64,000 bases of DNA from JANNVK01 sp031430435 (lineage in GTDB: Bacteria > Acidobacteriota > Blastocatellia > Pyrinomonadales > Pyrinomonadaceae), in the NCBI GenBank assembly GCA_031430435.1, contig JANPBM010000110.1, positions 124,001-188,000 on the forward strand, read 5' to 3'. The notes under the pieces were generated by a model, which was not told the DNA's origin, did no database searches, and saw only the letters and a program-made list of their open reading frames with translations. How positions within the stretch are numbered: the first letter of the stretch is position 1; each line of letters begins with the position of its first letter. Position numbers and translations under genes: made by a program. Shown here in pieces: positions 17,346 through 26,882 of this stretch.

Positions 17346-19133
17346 CTACTTTATCTCCATTTCAAACGGTAACAGCATCATATTTTGACCATTCATCATT
17401 TCAAACATTTTGACGAAACGCAATGTTTTTTGTAATTCTTTCGGTAAACTTTCGACCATTGCTTTCTGAGTCTCTTCTTTGACCGAAGCGTTACTCGAAT
17501 CAAACAAGGTTGACAAAAACGGTTGCGGCGCGGGAAAAACGACTCGTTTGACATCTTTTTCCGCGGGTAAACTCGCCAGTTCTTTGGCAATATCGATTGC
17601 TTTTTCAAGTCCGCCGAATTCATCGACCAAACCTTTATCTTTGGCTTGGAAACCCGTCCAAACATGACCTTGACCGATGGCGTTTATTTCTTCGTTGGTT
17701 TTTCCGCGACCTTTGGCGACTTTCGGCACAAAATTATCGTAATAAACCGTGTTTGCCGCCTCGACCATTTTCGCGTGTTCTTCGGGTGTCCATTTTTCCG
17801 ATTCGCGGTAAAGTCCGGCGTTTTTGCCGCGTAAAATATATTCGTTTGAAACGCCTGTCATATTATACAAACCTTTCAAAGTCATTTTTCCCGTGAACAT
17901 TCCGATCGAACCGGTCAGCGTCGAAGGTTCGGCGACAATTTTATTGGCGTTGCAGGCAATGTAATAACCGCCGCTTGCCGCATAATCGGACATTGAAACA
18001 ACGAGCGGTTTTTTGGCTTTCGCGTTTTCCAAAGCGTGCCACATCAAATCGCTTGCCAACGCCGAACCGCCGGGCGAATCAACCCGCAACACAATCGCTT
18101 TGATCGATTCGTCTTCTGTCGCATCGTTAATCGCCCGCACGAGCGTATCCGAACCTGCCATTTGACCGCCGCCGGTGAAGCCGCCGTTACTCGATTTTCC
18201 GCTGACAATGCCGCCCGAAGCGTAAATTACCGCAACTTCCGCCCCGTTATTTAAACCGAGCGAGCTTGCGGGAATTTCTTTATATTCGCTTCCGCCAACC
18301 AATTCCAACTCGGTTTTTTCTTCGTAACCGAGAGTTTTTTTCAATTCGTTGTAAACTTCGTCCCGATAAATCGCCCCGTCGATCAACCCTAATTCTTTAG
18401 CTTTAACCGCGTTATACGGGGCATTATCGATAATCGCTCTGACATCTTCGGGCGTTTTTTTGCGGGAATCGGCGATGGCATTTGTCATTCTGGCGAAATA
18501 ATCGTCCAAAATCGCGTTCATCACTTCGCGTTGTCCGTCAGCCATATCTTTGCGGAGATATTGGTCGGGAGCGTTTTTATATTTGCCGATTTGGATAAAT
18601 TCGGGTTCAACGCCGATTTTATCCAGCGTTCCGCGATAAAACATAACGTTTGCGGCAAGACCGTTAATCGCCAAATCACCCGACGGCGGCAGAAAAACTT
18701 TGTCGCACGCCGCAGCGATGTAATAATCTTTGTTTGAACCCGTTTCCATGTAAGCATAAACGGGTTTGCCCGAACCGCGCACGTCTTTTATCGCGTCGCG
18801 GAGTTCGTCAGCCTTTGCCATTCCGATTTGCGGAAACTGAATGTCAACCAAAATCGCGCCGATTCTTTCATCGACTTTTGCTTTGCGAAGTTGCGTTAAA
18901 AGACCGGAAAAAGATTCGCCGCCACCCATTCCGAACAGTTTCGCGGTCGGGTCTTCGGGCGTGTAATCGGGTAAATCTCCCGAAACTTTCAGCACCAAGA
19001 CGCTGTTTTTCGCCACAGAAGGTTTACCTGAAAATTCCAGTAACAAAGCGATTCCAATTACCGAAACCAACACAATCGACAGAATGATTCCACCAAGAAT
19101 CAACAGAGTTTTTGCCGTTTTAGACATTGCCAT
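17346..19133 (-). CDS. sppA: Signal peptide peptidase SppA, long (67K) form
   Basis: 595 residues with one N-terminal membrane helix (about 10-32). Two ClpP/crotonase-like repeats are present, as in the long SppA form. The N-terminal repeat carries the lysine in QIGKYKNAPDQYLR and the C-terminal repeat the serine nucleophile in SMSDYAASGGYYIACNANKIVAEPSTLTGSIG, giving the Ser-Lys dyad across domains. It degrades leftover signal peptides in the inner membrane. Two adjacent Met codons (MAM) leave the start ambiguous by two residues. Transcribed alone, terminated by the shared hairpin with mscS. Confidence 0.95.
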   Translation of the reverse strand: MAMSKTAKTLLILGGIILSIVLVSVIGIALLLEFSGKPSVAKNSVLVLKVSGDLPDYTPEDPTAKLFGMGGGESFSGLLTQLRKAKVDERIGAILVDIQFPQIGMAKADELRDAIKDVRGSGKPVYAYMETGSNKDYYIAAACDKVFLPPSGDLAINGLAANVMFYRGTLDKIGVEPEFIQIGKYKNAPDQYLRKDMADGQREVMNAILDDYFARMTNAIADSRKKTPEDVRAIIDNAPYNAVKAKELGLIDGAIYRDEVYNELKKTLGYEEKTELELVGGSEYKEIPASSLGLNNGAEVAVIYASGGIVSGKSSNGGFTGGGQMAGSDTLVRAINDATEDESIKAIVLRVDSPGGSALASDLMWHALENAKAKKPLVVSMSDYAASGGYYIACNANKIVAEPSTLTGSIGMFTGKMTLKGLYNMTGVSNEYILRGKNAGLYRESEKWTPEEHAKMVEAANTVYYDNFVPKVAKGRGKTNEEINAIGQGHVWTGFQAKDKGLVDEFGGLEKAIDIAKELASLPAEKDVKRVVFPAPQPFLSTLFDSSNASVKEETQKAMVESLPKELQKTLRFVKMFEMMNGQNMMLLPFEMEIK

Positions 19134-19141
19134 TTATTTAT

Positions 19142-19321
19142 TTTTCTCCAAACAAACATCAAGACTTTCAAAAAGCCCGAATTTGTTTTACGCAACATTT
19201 ACGGAAAAGGTTTTGCGGCACAACGAGTAATAAAGCTGAAAATTGCCGAAATGATTGGTGTCGTTGCAAATCTGCCGGACAACACTGAAAACTAAAGTAG
19301 TAAAAACAATTCAATAGTTGG
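19142..19321. other. Spacer between sppA and msrA with an open, startless frame
   Basis: About 180 bases between divergent genes. One plus-strand frame is open up to a TAA near 19297 and ends with a protein-like stretch (KIAEMIGVVANLPDNTEN), but it lacks an ATG and a ribosome-binding site. It may be a gene remnant or chance. Confidence 0.3.
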
Positions 19322-19327
19322 TATAAT
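19322..19327 (+). promoter_or_regulatory. Consensus -10 hexamer of msrA
   Basis: A perfect TATAAT ends six bases before the msrA ATG; no convincing -35 and no Shine-Dalgarno. Transcription would start at or near the ATG, i.e. a leaderless mRNA (inference). Confidence 0.5.
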
Positions 19328-19333
19328 TTGTTT

Positions 19334-19873
19334 ATGGAAAATTCAGAAATTGCAACATTGGGAGCAGGATGTTTTTGGTGCGTCGAGGCAGTTTTCGATG
19401 CGTTAATCGGTGTCGAATCGGTTGAATCGGGATATTCGGGCGGACACACGGAAGACCCGACTTATCGGGAAGTTTGCGGAGAAACGACCGGACACGCCGA
19501 GGTTGTGCAGGTAACTTTTGATAAAAACGTTATTTCGTTTCGTGAAATTTTGGAAGTTTTTTTCACGGTTCATAATCCGACGACGCTTAATCGGCAAGGC
19601 AACGACATCGGAACTTCCTATCGGTCGGCGATTTTTTATCACTCCAACGAACAAAAAATTGTTGCCGAAGAAACAATAAAATACTTTAACGGGCAAGATA
19701 TTTACGATAATCCGATAGTTACGCAAGTTGCGCCGTTCACAAAATTCTATATTGCCGAAGATTATCACCAAGAATACTTTGCAAATAACCCGAATCAGTC
19801 GTATTGTGCGGCGGTTGTTGCTCCAAAGGTTGCAAAATTCAGACAAAAATTTATCGCGAAACTGAAGACATAG
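19334..19873 (+). CDS. msrA: Peptide-methionine (S)-S-oxide reductase
   Basis: 179 residues from the ATG at 19334 (a TTG 6 bases upstream is less likely). Catalytic motif GAGCFWCVEAVF near the N-terminus, then VESVESGYSGGHTEDPTYREVCGETTGHAEVVQVTFD and NRQGNDIGTSYRSAIFYH, all diagnostic of MsrA. It repairs methionine-S-sulfoxide using thioredoxin. No signal peptide, so cytoplasmic. It ends 7 bases from the convergent Ycf48-like gene. Confidence 0.96.
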   Translation: MENSEIATLGAGCFWCVEAVFDALIGVESVESGYSGGHTEDPTYREVCGETTGHAEVVQVTFDKNVISFREILEVFFTVHNPTTLNRQGNDIGTSYRSAIFYHSNEQKIVAEETIKYFNGQDIYDNPIVTQVAPFTKFYIAEDYHQEYFANNPNQSYCAAVVAPKVAKFRQKFIAKLKT

Positions 19874-19880
19874 GTTGTTT

Positions 19881-21905
19881 TTAATTTTTACTTTTGCTGA
19901 TTTTCGGTACCGTAATTTTCGGAATGTCGCCATCATCGACAATCGGAATTCGCGGTTGTTTGAGACGCGGTGTCGGCGAAGTTATCAATTTCGGAATCAA
20001 TCTCGGCGGGATTTTCGGCAGGTTAAAATTTTTCGTTTGCAATGTTTCAGAGCGTCTGAGCATTGTTCCGCCGCGACCGCCGACCCAAAGTTGCATACCG
20101 CCGCGATAGACAACCGCTTGCAACGTGTTACCTGTGATGTTCGGCTGAATTTCCCACTTTCGCCCGCCGTTTTCGGTGCGTAAAACTAAGCCTTGCTCGC
20201 CCGTAACGATTGCTTCTTCTTTGCCGTAAGCCGTTACCGCATATAGATTTAACTTGATATTTGATTCTTGATCCCGCCACGTTGCACCACCGTTTTCCGT
20301 ACTTAAAACAACTCCGTTCTGCCCGACGATATAGCCGTGTTTGGCATCATAAAACGCAATCGAATAAAGATTTTCTTTGAGGTTAGTTTTTACTTCAAGC
20401 CAAGTTTCACCGCCGTTTTCGGTTCGCAAAATCGTGCCTTTGTCGCCGATTGCAACGCCGTGATTTTCGTCCGTAAACTTTACGTCATTCAGCCAATTCG
20501 ACGAACCGGAAAACTGTCGTTGCCAAAAAGTCCCGCTTGAATCCGACCGTAAAATTACACCGTTTGCCCCGACTGCGAAACCTGTTTTTTCGGTGATAAA
20601 ATGAACGCCGAACAAATCTTCCTCAACGTTTGAAAGACCTTTTCCGAAACTTTCACCGCCGTTGATTGTCCGTAAAATTGTGCCTTTATCGCCGACCACA
20701 ACCCCGCGATCATTGCCGACAAACGACATCGCATTGAGGTTATTTTCGACTTCGGAAAATACGGGAAGCCAATTATTTCCACCGTCGTTTGTCAGCCAAA
20801 TCTTCCCGCGCGACCCAATTGCCCAACCGTAATTTGCATCGAAAAATGCCAAATCGTTTACGTCGTCGCGTCCGCCTTCGGTCAAACGCTGCCAACTGTA
20901 ACCGCCGTCGTCGGTGCGAATTATCAATCCGCTTTCGCCGACTGCCCAACCCGTAAACTCATTGGCAAAATACGTCGAAACGAGCTTCGGTTTGGTGCGG
21001 ACATTGAACGGCAGCCAAGTAAAACCGCCGTCGCCCGTGAGCCAAACCATGCCGTTTGAATCGGACATAAAACCGTTTTTGTCGTCCGCAAACGATAAAG
21101 AAAGAAAATCCGATTGACTGAAAACGTTGATTTTTTGCCAAGTTTCGCCCGCGTCTTCGCTGACCGAAACACAACCGTTATAACCGACAACGACAATTTT
21201 ATTCGCCGAAAGATACGAAATTCCGGTTAAAATCAGGCTTTGAAAAGGCGTTGCGGATTTCCAATTATTTCCGCCGTCTTTGGTCGTCAAAATCAAACCG
21301 TTCTGCCCGATTGCCGTGCCGTTTCGATCGTCGAAAAACGCGATATTTTGCAGATGCGTCAAGGTATTTGTCGGCAAAGTTTTCCAAGTAATTCCGCCGT
21401 CTTCCGATCTTAAAATTGTGCCGTATGAACCGACCGCAAAAGCTGTTTCGCCGATAAATGTAACGTTGTAAAGTTGCGACTTTGAACCGCTTTCACGTTT
21501 CGTCCAAACTTTGCCGCCGTCGTTTGTGGTTAAAATTGCGCCTCTTGCTCCGACCACAACCGCACGGAGTTTGTCTTTGATAAAAACGCCCGAAAACGTT
21601 GTATCGACAGCAGTTACGATTGCCGTCCAATTAAATCCGCCATCGGTTGTGGACAAAATTGTGCTGTCCGCGCCGACTGCAAAACCGGTTAAATTGTCTT
21701 TTGCAAACCGAATCGAATAGAGCGGATTTCCTTGCGGCAAAGGATTTTGCCAAACCCAGCCGAGCGAGCTTTTCTTTTGCGAAAACACCTGCGAAAAAGA
21801 GAGTGAGACGATGAGACAAAGCGACAAAGCGACAAGCGCAACGCTCCATTTCGCCGTCTCGCCGTTCTGCCGTCTCACCGTTTCGCTGTCTCTTCGTCTC
21901 ACCAT
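19881..21905 (-). CDS. Exported Ycf48/BNR-type beta-propeller protein
   Basis: 674 residues from the ATG at 21905, chosen because it follows the RNase H stop by one base and gives a signal peptide; an upstream in-frame start would sit inside rnhA. The body is at least ten repeats of the TTDGGxxW type (STTDGGFNW, LTTNDGGKVW, RSEDGGITW, LTTKDGGNNW and so on) alternating with GFAVGxxGTIL, the Ycf48/Hcf136 and sortilin-like propeller signature, probably two propellers. Function outside photosystem assembly is unknown; likely periplasmic or surface scaffold. The N-terminal 45 codons lie in a degenerate simple-sequence array (see findings). Confidence 0.85.
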   Translation of the reverse strand: MVRRRDSETVRRQNGETAKWSVALVALSLCLIVSLSFSQVFSQKKSSLGWVWQNPLPQGNPLYSIRFAKDNLTGFAVGADSTILSTTDGGFNWTAIVTAVDTTFSGVFIKDKLRAVVVGARGAILTTNDGGKVWTKRESGSKSQLYNVTFIGETAFAVGSYGTILRSEDGGITWKTLPTNTLTHLQNIAFFDDRNGTAIGQNGLILTTKDGGNNWKSATPFQSLILTGISYLSANKIVVVGYNGCVSVSEDAGETWQKINVFSQSDFLSLSFADDKNGFMSDSNGMVWLTGDGGFTWLPFNVRTKPKLVSTYFANEFTGWAVGESGLIIRTDDGGYSWQRLTEGGRDDVNDLAFFDANYGWAIGSRGKIWLTNDGGNNWLPVFSEVENNLNAMSFVGNDRGVVVGDKGTILRTINGGESFGKGLSNVEEDLFGVHFITEKTGFAVGANGVILRSDSSGTFWQRQFSGSSNWLNDVKFTDENHGVAIGDKGTILRTENGGETWLEVKTNLKENLYSIAFYDAKHGYIVGQNGVVLSTENGGATWRDQESNIKLNLYAVTAYGKEEAIVTGEQGLVLRTENGGRKWEIQPNITGNTLQAVVYRGGMQLWVGGRGGTMLRRSETLQTKNFNLPKIPPRLIPKLITSPTPRLKQPRIPIVDDGDIPKITVPKISKSKN
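21795..21904. repeat. Degenerate short-repeat array GAGAC/GCGAAAC type
   Basis: On the minus strand, units of about 8 bases (GAGACGGC, GAGACAGC, GAAACGGT, TCGCTTTG) repeat with drift over roughly 110 bases. The array covers the first codons and signal peptide of the Ycf48-like gene. Confidence 0.7.
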
Positions 21906-21906
21906 C

Positions 21907-22365
21907 TTAAATTTCCGCCACGCCGATTTCCGCCACCATTTCTTCAAACATTTTATCGTCCACAAAACCGAGTTCGGCGGTTTTTCTCGCCAAATCGTCA
22001 ACGACTTCTTGCACAGGATGTCCCGAATGACCTTTCACCCATTCCCAAGTTATGTTGTGTTTGGCGGAAACTTGGTCGAGTTTTTCCCACCAATCGTGAT
22101 TGGTTTTTTTGCGAAATCTGCCGCACATGGTTTCAACCACATAACGCGAATCGCTTAAAAGACGCACTTTGCAAGGTTCGCTGAGATTTTTTAACCCAAC
22201 CCAAGCCGCCGCAATTTCGGCTTGCTGGTTGGTTGCCGAACCCAAAAACTCGCCGAATCCGCGCCACAAACCTTTGTAACCCAAAACCGCCGCCGCCGCC
22301 GCCCGCGGATTTCCTTTTCCGTTGCCGAGGCTTGAGCCGTCGCACACGATTGTAACTTCCTTCAT
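21907..22365 (-). CDS. rnhA: Ribonuclease H (type 1)
   Basis: 152 residues of the RNase H fold: VTIVCDGSSLGNGKGNPRAAAAAVL (first catalytic Asp), NQQAEIAAAWVGL (Glu), VRLLSDSRYVVETM (Asp), VKGHSGHPVQEVVDDLARKTA (His and last Asp). It cleaves RNA in RNA-DNA hybrids. Its ATG overlaps the stop of the SbcC-like gene by 4 bases, and the Ycf48-like gene starts one base after its stop, so the three form one operon. Confidence 0.95.
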   Translation of the reverse strand: MKEVTIVCDGSSLGNGKGNPRAAAAAVLGYKGLWRGFGEFLGSATNQQAEIAAAWVGLKNLSEPCKVRLLSDSRYVVETMCGRFRKKTNHDWWEKLDQVSAKHNITWEWVKGHSGHPVQEVVDDLARKTAELGFVDDKMFEEMVAEIGVAEI

Positions 22366-25064
22366 AATTTTTTGAGCTGATTCTTCCCGACCGAAATGAC
22401 ATAATCCGTGTGGCTTTCAAATGTATCGTCGTGCGAAATTACGAAAATTTGGCTGAATTTCAGTTTTTGACTGATGCCGTGAATCGCAAGCGCGAGTTTT
22501 TCGCGTCGTTCTGCGTCCATATTTACGGTCGGTTCATCGAAAAATGCAAAGCGAATATCGGATAATTCTTGTAAAATTGCCAACCGCACAGACAACGCCG
22601 CCGCCATTTGTTCGCCGCCGGAAAGTGTTGCAAACGGTCGTTCGTGTCCGTATTCTTCGAGCGAAACTTCGTAATCTTCCTTCCAACCAAGCGTTCGTTC
22701 GGCATTCCCCGTAATTTCGCGGAAAAACAAGTTTGCTTCTTGCGAGATACGCGCGAGCAGCATTTTGGCGACTTCGGGCGCGGCTTTTTTGAGCGTATCG
22801 CTGATAAATGTCGTGGCTTCACCAACCTTTTTGAGCCGTGATTCTTCCGATTTTTCGAGCGATAATTTTATCCGAATTTCACCAAGGCGAACAATTTCAT
22901 CTTCGTAACTTTTTAGATTGACGGAAACTTGTTTGAGTTCGGTTTCTAAAACAGCTTCGTTTCGACGCAAATTGTCAAAGTTGGTTTGTTCATATAAATG
23001 TTTGTCTTGCTTGTATTCAGCTGATAATTCAACGTTTATTTTTTTCGCCTTTTCAATTTCTTTCGCTAAACTTTCAACTTCTGTTTTAGATTCTGAAAGT
23101 TCGCTTTCGCGTTGCACGAGCAAATTTGCCAAACCTTGAGATTCAAGAAAAACTTTTTGTGCCGATTGCGTTCTTTCAACTTCAACCTGAGATTTTTGCA
23201 GTTCGTCGGCAAGATTTGCAAACCGGTTCAAATTATTTTCCAACGAAGATTTTTCTTTTTCAAATGTTGTAATTTGAGTTTCGATGTCGTTGATTTTCGC
23301 TTTCCAAATCGGTTCCTTTTCGGCTTCGATGTTTAATAATTTTTCGCGTTCAAGCGGATTGCCGAGTAATTTTATTTGCTTTTCAAGTTCTGCATTTTCA
23401 GTTTCAAATTTCGGTAAATTTTCGGAAAGTTCTTTATACCGTGCTGCTTCCGAGTTTAAACGTTTGCCGTTTTCAGTTGTTTGTTCGTGCAGTTTTTTCG
23501 CGTTTTCAAGTTTTGTTTCAATTGTTTCGGCTTCGCGGGAAAAAGCCAATACTTTTTCAAGCAAAGTTTGTTCTGCCGATAAATCGTTGATTTGAGTGGC
23601 GTTAGCGGAAAAACTGTTTTTGAAATAAGTTGATAAATTTTCGCCTTCGGCAAGATTCAAACATTTTTGCGACAAAATCGGACACAACCCGTTATTTACT
23701 TCGCGCTCGAATTGTTTGTCTTTTTCAACTTGGGCTTTCAAATTTGCGAGCGAATTTACAACTTCGGTTCGGTTCGTTTCAATCGCGGCAACATTTGTTT
23801 CGGCGACATTTAACCCGGAAATTTTGGTTTGAATTTCCGTTTTTTGAACTTCAAGGTTATCAAGTTCAGCTTTACCTTTTCGGAAATCTTCACGCAGTTT
23901 GGTTAAATCGTTTTGCAGATTATCGAGTTGTTTTTTTGCGTCTTTCGCAATCGTTAATTCGTTTTGTTTTGTTTTCGATTGTGCGGCTAAATCGTTATAT
24001 TGCTTAATTTGCACGGCAAGCAAAGTAATTTCATTTTTGGCTGAAGTTGATTTTTCGAGATTTTCACGCAAGTTTTTAAGCTCAACATTTTTTGCGCGAA
24101 TTTCGCTTTCAAGTTTCTGTGTTTCGGTTTGCAAGGCGGTTAATTTTGTCTGTTCCGCTTGCAAACGCTTTAAATTCTCGGTCGCGGATTGAAACAAATT
24201 GTAATCGGATTCAACTTCTTTTTGTTTCGCCGCCGCGTTTTTTGATTCATCAAATTGGCGTTCGCGTTCGATTTTTCGGCGAGTCGCGTCGGCAAACTGC
24301 ATCTCGAATTTGCCGACAATCTGCAACGTCTCGTCAACCTTTCGTTTCAATTCGTCAAATTCGGACAACGCTTTTTTTGATATTTCAAGTTGTTTCCGAA
24401 AAGCCGTAAGTTCTTTGTTTAATTGTTTTTCACGTTTTTCCAAGTTTGTTTGCGCGGCAATAATTTCGTCAAAACGTTCGAGTTGTGTTTCGCCGCGTAC
24501 AATTTTTTCCCAAACTTCCAAACGTTTACTTTCAATGTGTTTGACGGTTGTTTTCAACTTTTCGGCGGAGTTGCGATATTCTTCAACTTTCAGCAATTTG
24601 TCGAATTTTTTCTTACGCAACTCGCGTGAGAGCAAAAAATCGGCGGTAAAAGTGCCTTGCGGAACGCCGATTGCGGTTTGGAACAATTCTTTCAAATCGG
24701 TACCGACTTCGACCTGCAAAATTCGGCGGAGAAAATCGGTAACTTCTTCGCCTTTTTCGGCGATTTTAGCGTTAATCGCGGGATCGAAAACGTAATAGCC
24801 CGAACCCGTATCGCGGTAAATTATATAGATTTTTTGGTCAGAAGTTTCAACCGTCAAACGAACTTCGCCTTTTTTCTCGCCGCGTGAAACAAAATCGTCT
24901 TTTTTATAATCTAAAAAACCGAAAAGCGTCCACGCGATTGCTTCGATAATCGTGGTTTTGCCCGCACCGTTTGTGCCTGTAATCGCCGTCGTGCCGCGTT
25001 CAAATTCAAAAGTCGCGTCAGAATGAGACTTGATATTTTTCAGTTGAAGTCGTGTGATGTGCAT
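22362..25064 (-). CDS. sbcC: SbcC/Rad50-family SMC-like ATPase
   Basis: 900 residues: Walker A ITGTNGAGKTTIIEAIAWTLFG at the N-terminus, two long coiled-coil arms (about 170-470 and 500-770), signature LSGGEQMAAALSVRLAIL and Walker B IRFAFFDEPTVNMD at the C-terminus. At the apex, where Rad50/SbcC has a CxxC zinc hook, there is NGLCPILSQKCLNL, with six residues between the cysteines. Partner nuclease SbcD is not in this window: upstream is the divergent nadE and downstream rnhA. Likely role: processing of DNA ends or hairpins. Confidence 0.9.
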   Translation of the reverse strand: MHITRLQLKNIKSHSDATFEFERGTTAITGTNGAGKTTIIEAIAWTLFGFLDYKKDDFVSRGEKKGEVRLTVETSDQKIYIIYRDTGSGYYVFDPAINAKIAEKGEEVTDFLRRILQVEVGTDLKELFQTAIGVPQGTFTADFLLSRELRKKKFDKLLKVEEYRNSAEKLKTTVKHIESKRLEVWEKIVRGETQLERFDEIIAAQTNLEKREKQLNKELTAFRKQLEISKKALSEFDELKRKVDETLQIVGKFEMQFADATRRKIERERQFDESKNAAAKQKEVESDYNLFQSATENLKRLQAEQTKLTALQTETQKLESEIRAKNVELKNLRENLEKSTSAKNEITLLAVQIKQYNDLAAQSKTKQNELTIAKDAKKQLDNLQNDLTKLREDFRKGKAELDNLEVQKTEIQTKISGLNVAETNVAAIETNRTEVVNSLANLKAQVEKDKQFEREVNNGLCPILSQKCLNLAEGENLSTYFKNSFSANATQINDLSAEQTLLEKVLAFSREAETIETKLENAKKLHEQTTENGKRLNSEAARYKELSENLPKFETENAELEKQIKLLGNPLEREKLLNIEAEKEPIWKAKINDIETQITTFEKEKSSLENNLNRFANLADELQKSQVEVERTQSAQKVFLESQGLANLLVQRESELSESKTEVESLAKEIEKAKKINVELSAEYKQDKHLYEQTNFDNLRRNEAVLETELKQVSVNLKSYEDEIVRLGEIRIKLSLEKSEESRLKKVGEATTFISDTLKKAAPEVAKMLLARISQEANLFFREITGNAERTLGWKEDYEVSLEEYGHERPFATLSGGEQMAAALSVRLAILQELSDIRFAFFDEPTVNMDAERREKLALAIHGISQKLKFSQIFVISHDDTFESHTDYVISVGKNQLKKL

Positions 25065-25206
25065 AGATTTAAGGTCATTACTCGGTCTGAATTGATTTTA
25101 ACATCTTGCCGGTTTTTTCACACGAGCAAACTCAGCCTTGCAACATTCACGCCGATTTTTCGTAGTAGAATTGATTCGGGAAAATTTTGTGGTAAATTTT
25201 AAGTTA

Positions 25207-26871
25207 ATGAAAGTTACAATCGCACAAATCAACACAACCAACGGCGACATCGAAGGCAATGTTGCAAAAATTCTGAACGCAATCGAAAAAGCGAAGTCTG
25301 ATAATTCGGACATCGTGGTTTTTCCCGAAGTTGTAACACACGGCTACACTTCGCTCGATTGGTTTCAAGACCGCGATATTATCGAAACGGCGTTGCAGCC
25401 GCTTGAGACAATAATTCCCGCAACTGTCGGTATAACTGCAATTATCGGCACGATTCGTCCGAATACCGAAAAGGACGGCAGACGTTTGTATAATTCGGCG
25501 GCGATAATTTCAGACGGAAAACTGCTCGGATTTGTGGATAAAACTTTGCTGCCCGAATACGATGTTTTTGACGATCCGCGTTATTTTGAGCCAAACGAAA
25601 AGCCGAATGAATTGTTTGAAATTGACGGCAAAAAAATCGGCGTAGTGATTTGCGAAGATTTTTGGAACGACAAAACATTTTGGAAAGAAAGGCTTTACGA
25701 TGTTGATCCGGCGGAAGAGGCGATTCGGCAACATCCTGACGTGCTAATCGCCATCAACGCTTCGCCGTTTAATAAAGGCAAGATAAAACTCCGTTGCGAC
25801 ATGGTTTCGCATCGTGCAAAACTCGCCAAAACTCCGATTGTTTTTGTCAATTTGATTGGCGGAAACGACGGAATTATTTTCGACGGAGCAAGTTTAATTG
25901 CCGATAAAGAAGGCGATATTATCTTGCAAGCACCTGCGTTTGAAGAGTTTGTCGAATCGGTTGAACTTGACGTTCGCAAGCCTGACGCACGCGGAATTAC
26001 GGGCGATGAAATTGAATCGATTCGGCAAGCATTGCTTTTGGGAATCCGTGATTACGCAAGTAAAAACCGGTTTACGAAAGCGGTTATAGCTTTGAGCGGC
26101 GGCGTTGATTCGACGTTGGTGGCGGCACTTGCGAGCGAGGCTTTGGGTGCTGAAAATGTGTTGTGCGTGATGATGCCGTCGCCGTTTTCGTCGGAAGGCA
26201 GCATCAAAGATTCGGAAGAATTGGTGCGAAATTTGGGCTGCGAATCGCGTATCGAGCCGATTTCATCGGCGTTTGAAACATTGCTTGCTCAGTTGAAATT
26301 TGCGAAACCGACAAAAGGCGGCGAAAATCTGGCGGCGGAAAATATGCAATCACGTCTGCGTGGGTTGATTCTGATGGCGATTTCAAACGCCGAAGGTCGG
26401 CTTGTTTTGGCAACGGGCAACAAATCGGAATTGGCAGTCGGTTACTGCACGCTTTACGGCGACACAAACGGCGGTTTTGCGGTTCTCGGCGATGTTTTGA
26501 AGACCGAAGTTTGGGAAGTTTGCCGCCAAATCAACAAATCGGAGGGACGCGAAGTTATCCCCGAAAAAATCATCAACAAAGCACCTTCTGCCGAACTCGC
26601 ACCGAATCAATTTGACCAAGACAGTTTGCCGCCATACGAATTGATGGACAAGGTTTTAGAACTTTATTTCGAGCAAAAACTATCGCCCGAAGAAATTATC
26701 GCCGCCGGAAATACGCCCAAATTAACCTACGCCGTTCTTAACAAAGTTGAATCGCCCGCCAACGAATTTAAACGCCAGCAACTTCCGCCGACGATTATTA
26801 TTTCAAAAAATGCAATTGGTGTGGGAAGGAGAAGACCGATTACGCATAAGTATCGGAGGAATCAAAAGTAA
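25207..26871 (+). CDS. nadE: Glutamine-dependent NAD+ synthetase
   Basis: 554 residues from the ATG at 25207; earlier in-frame codons do not look like family sequence. The N-terminal nitrilase-type glutaminase (residues 1-260) shows the Glu in VFPEVVTHGY, the Lys in DKTLLPEYDVFDDPRYF and the Cys in VVICEDFWND. The C-terminal synthetase has the pyrophosphatase loop ALSGGVDSTLVAALASEALG and ATGNKSELAVGYCTLYGDTNGG. It makes NAD+ from deamido-NAD+ with ATP, taking ammonia from glutamine. Divergent from sbcC; no strong Shine-Dalgarno. Confidence 0.95.
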   Translation: MKVTIAQINTTNGDIEGNVAKILNAIEKAKSDNSDIVVFPEVVTHGYTSLDWFQDRDIIETALQPLETIIPATVGITAIIGTIRPNTEKDGRRLYNSAAIISDGKLLGFVDKTLLPEYDVFDDPRYFEPNEKPNELFEIDGKKIGVVICEDFWNDKTFWKERLYDVDPAEEAIRQHPDVLIAINASPFNKGKIKLRCDMVSHRAKLAKTPIVFVNLIGGNDGIIFDGASLIADKEGDIILQAPAFEEFVESVELDVRKPDARGITGDEIESIRQALLLGIRDYASKNRFTKAVIALSGGVDSTLVAALASEALGAENVLCVMMPSPFSSEGSIKDSEELVRNLGCESRIEPISSAFETLLAQLKFAKPTKGGENLAAENMQSRLRGLILMAISNAEGRLVLATGNKSELAVGYCTLYGDTNGGFAVLGDVLKTEVWEVCRQINKSEGREVIPEKIINKAPSAELAPNQFDQDSLPPYELMDKVLELYFEQKLSPEEIIAAGNTPKLTYAVLNKVESPANEFKRQQLPPTIIISKNAIGVGRRRPITHKYRRNQK

Positions 26872-26882
26872 AAACATTCAAT

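Noticed and set aside
19142..19321. Short plus-strand coding frame before msrA
   Set aside because: No start codon or ribosome-binding site; noted only as a possible remnant.
21905..22001. Longer N-terminus for the Ycf48-like protein
   Set aside because: The 32 extra codons lie inside rnhA and do not resemble a signal peptide.
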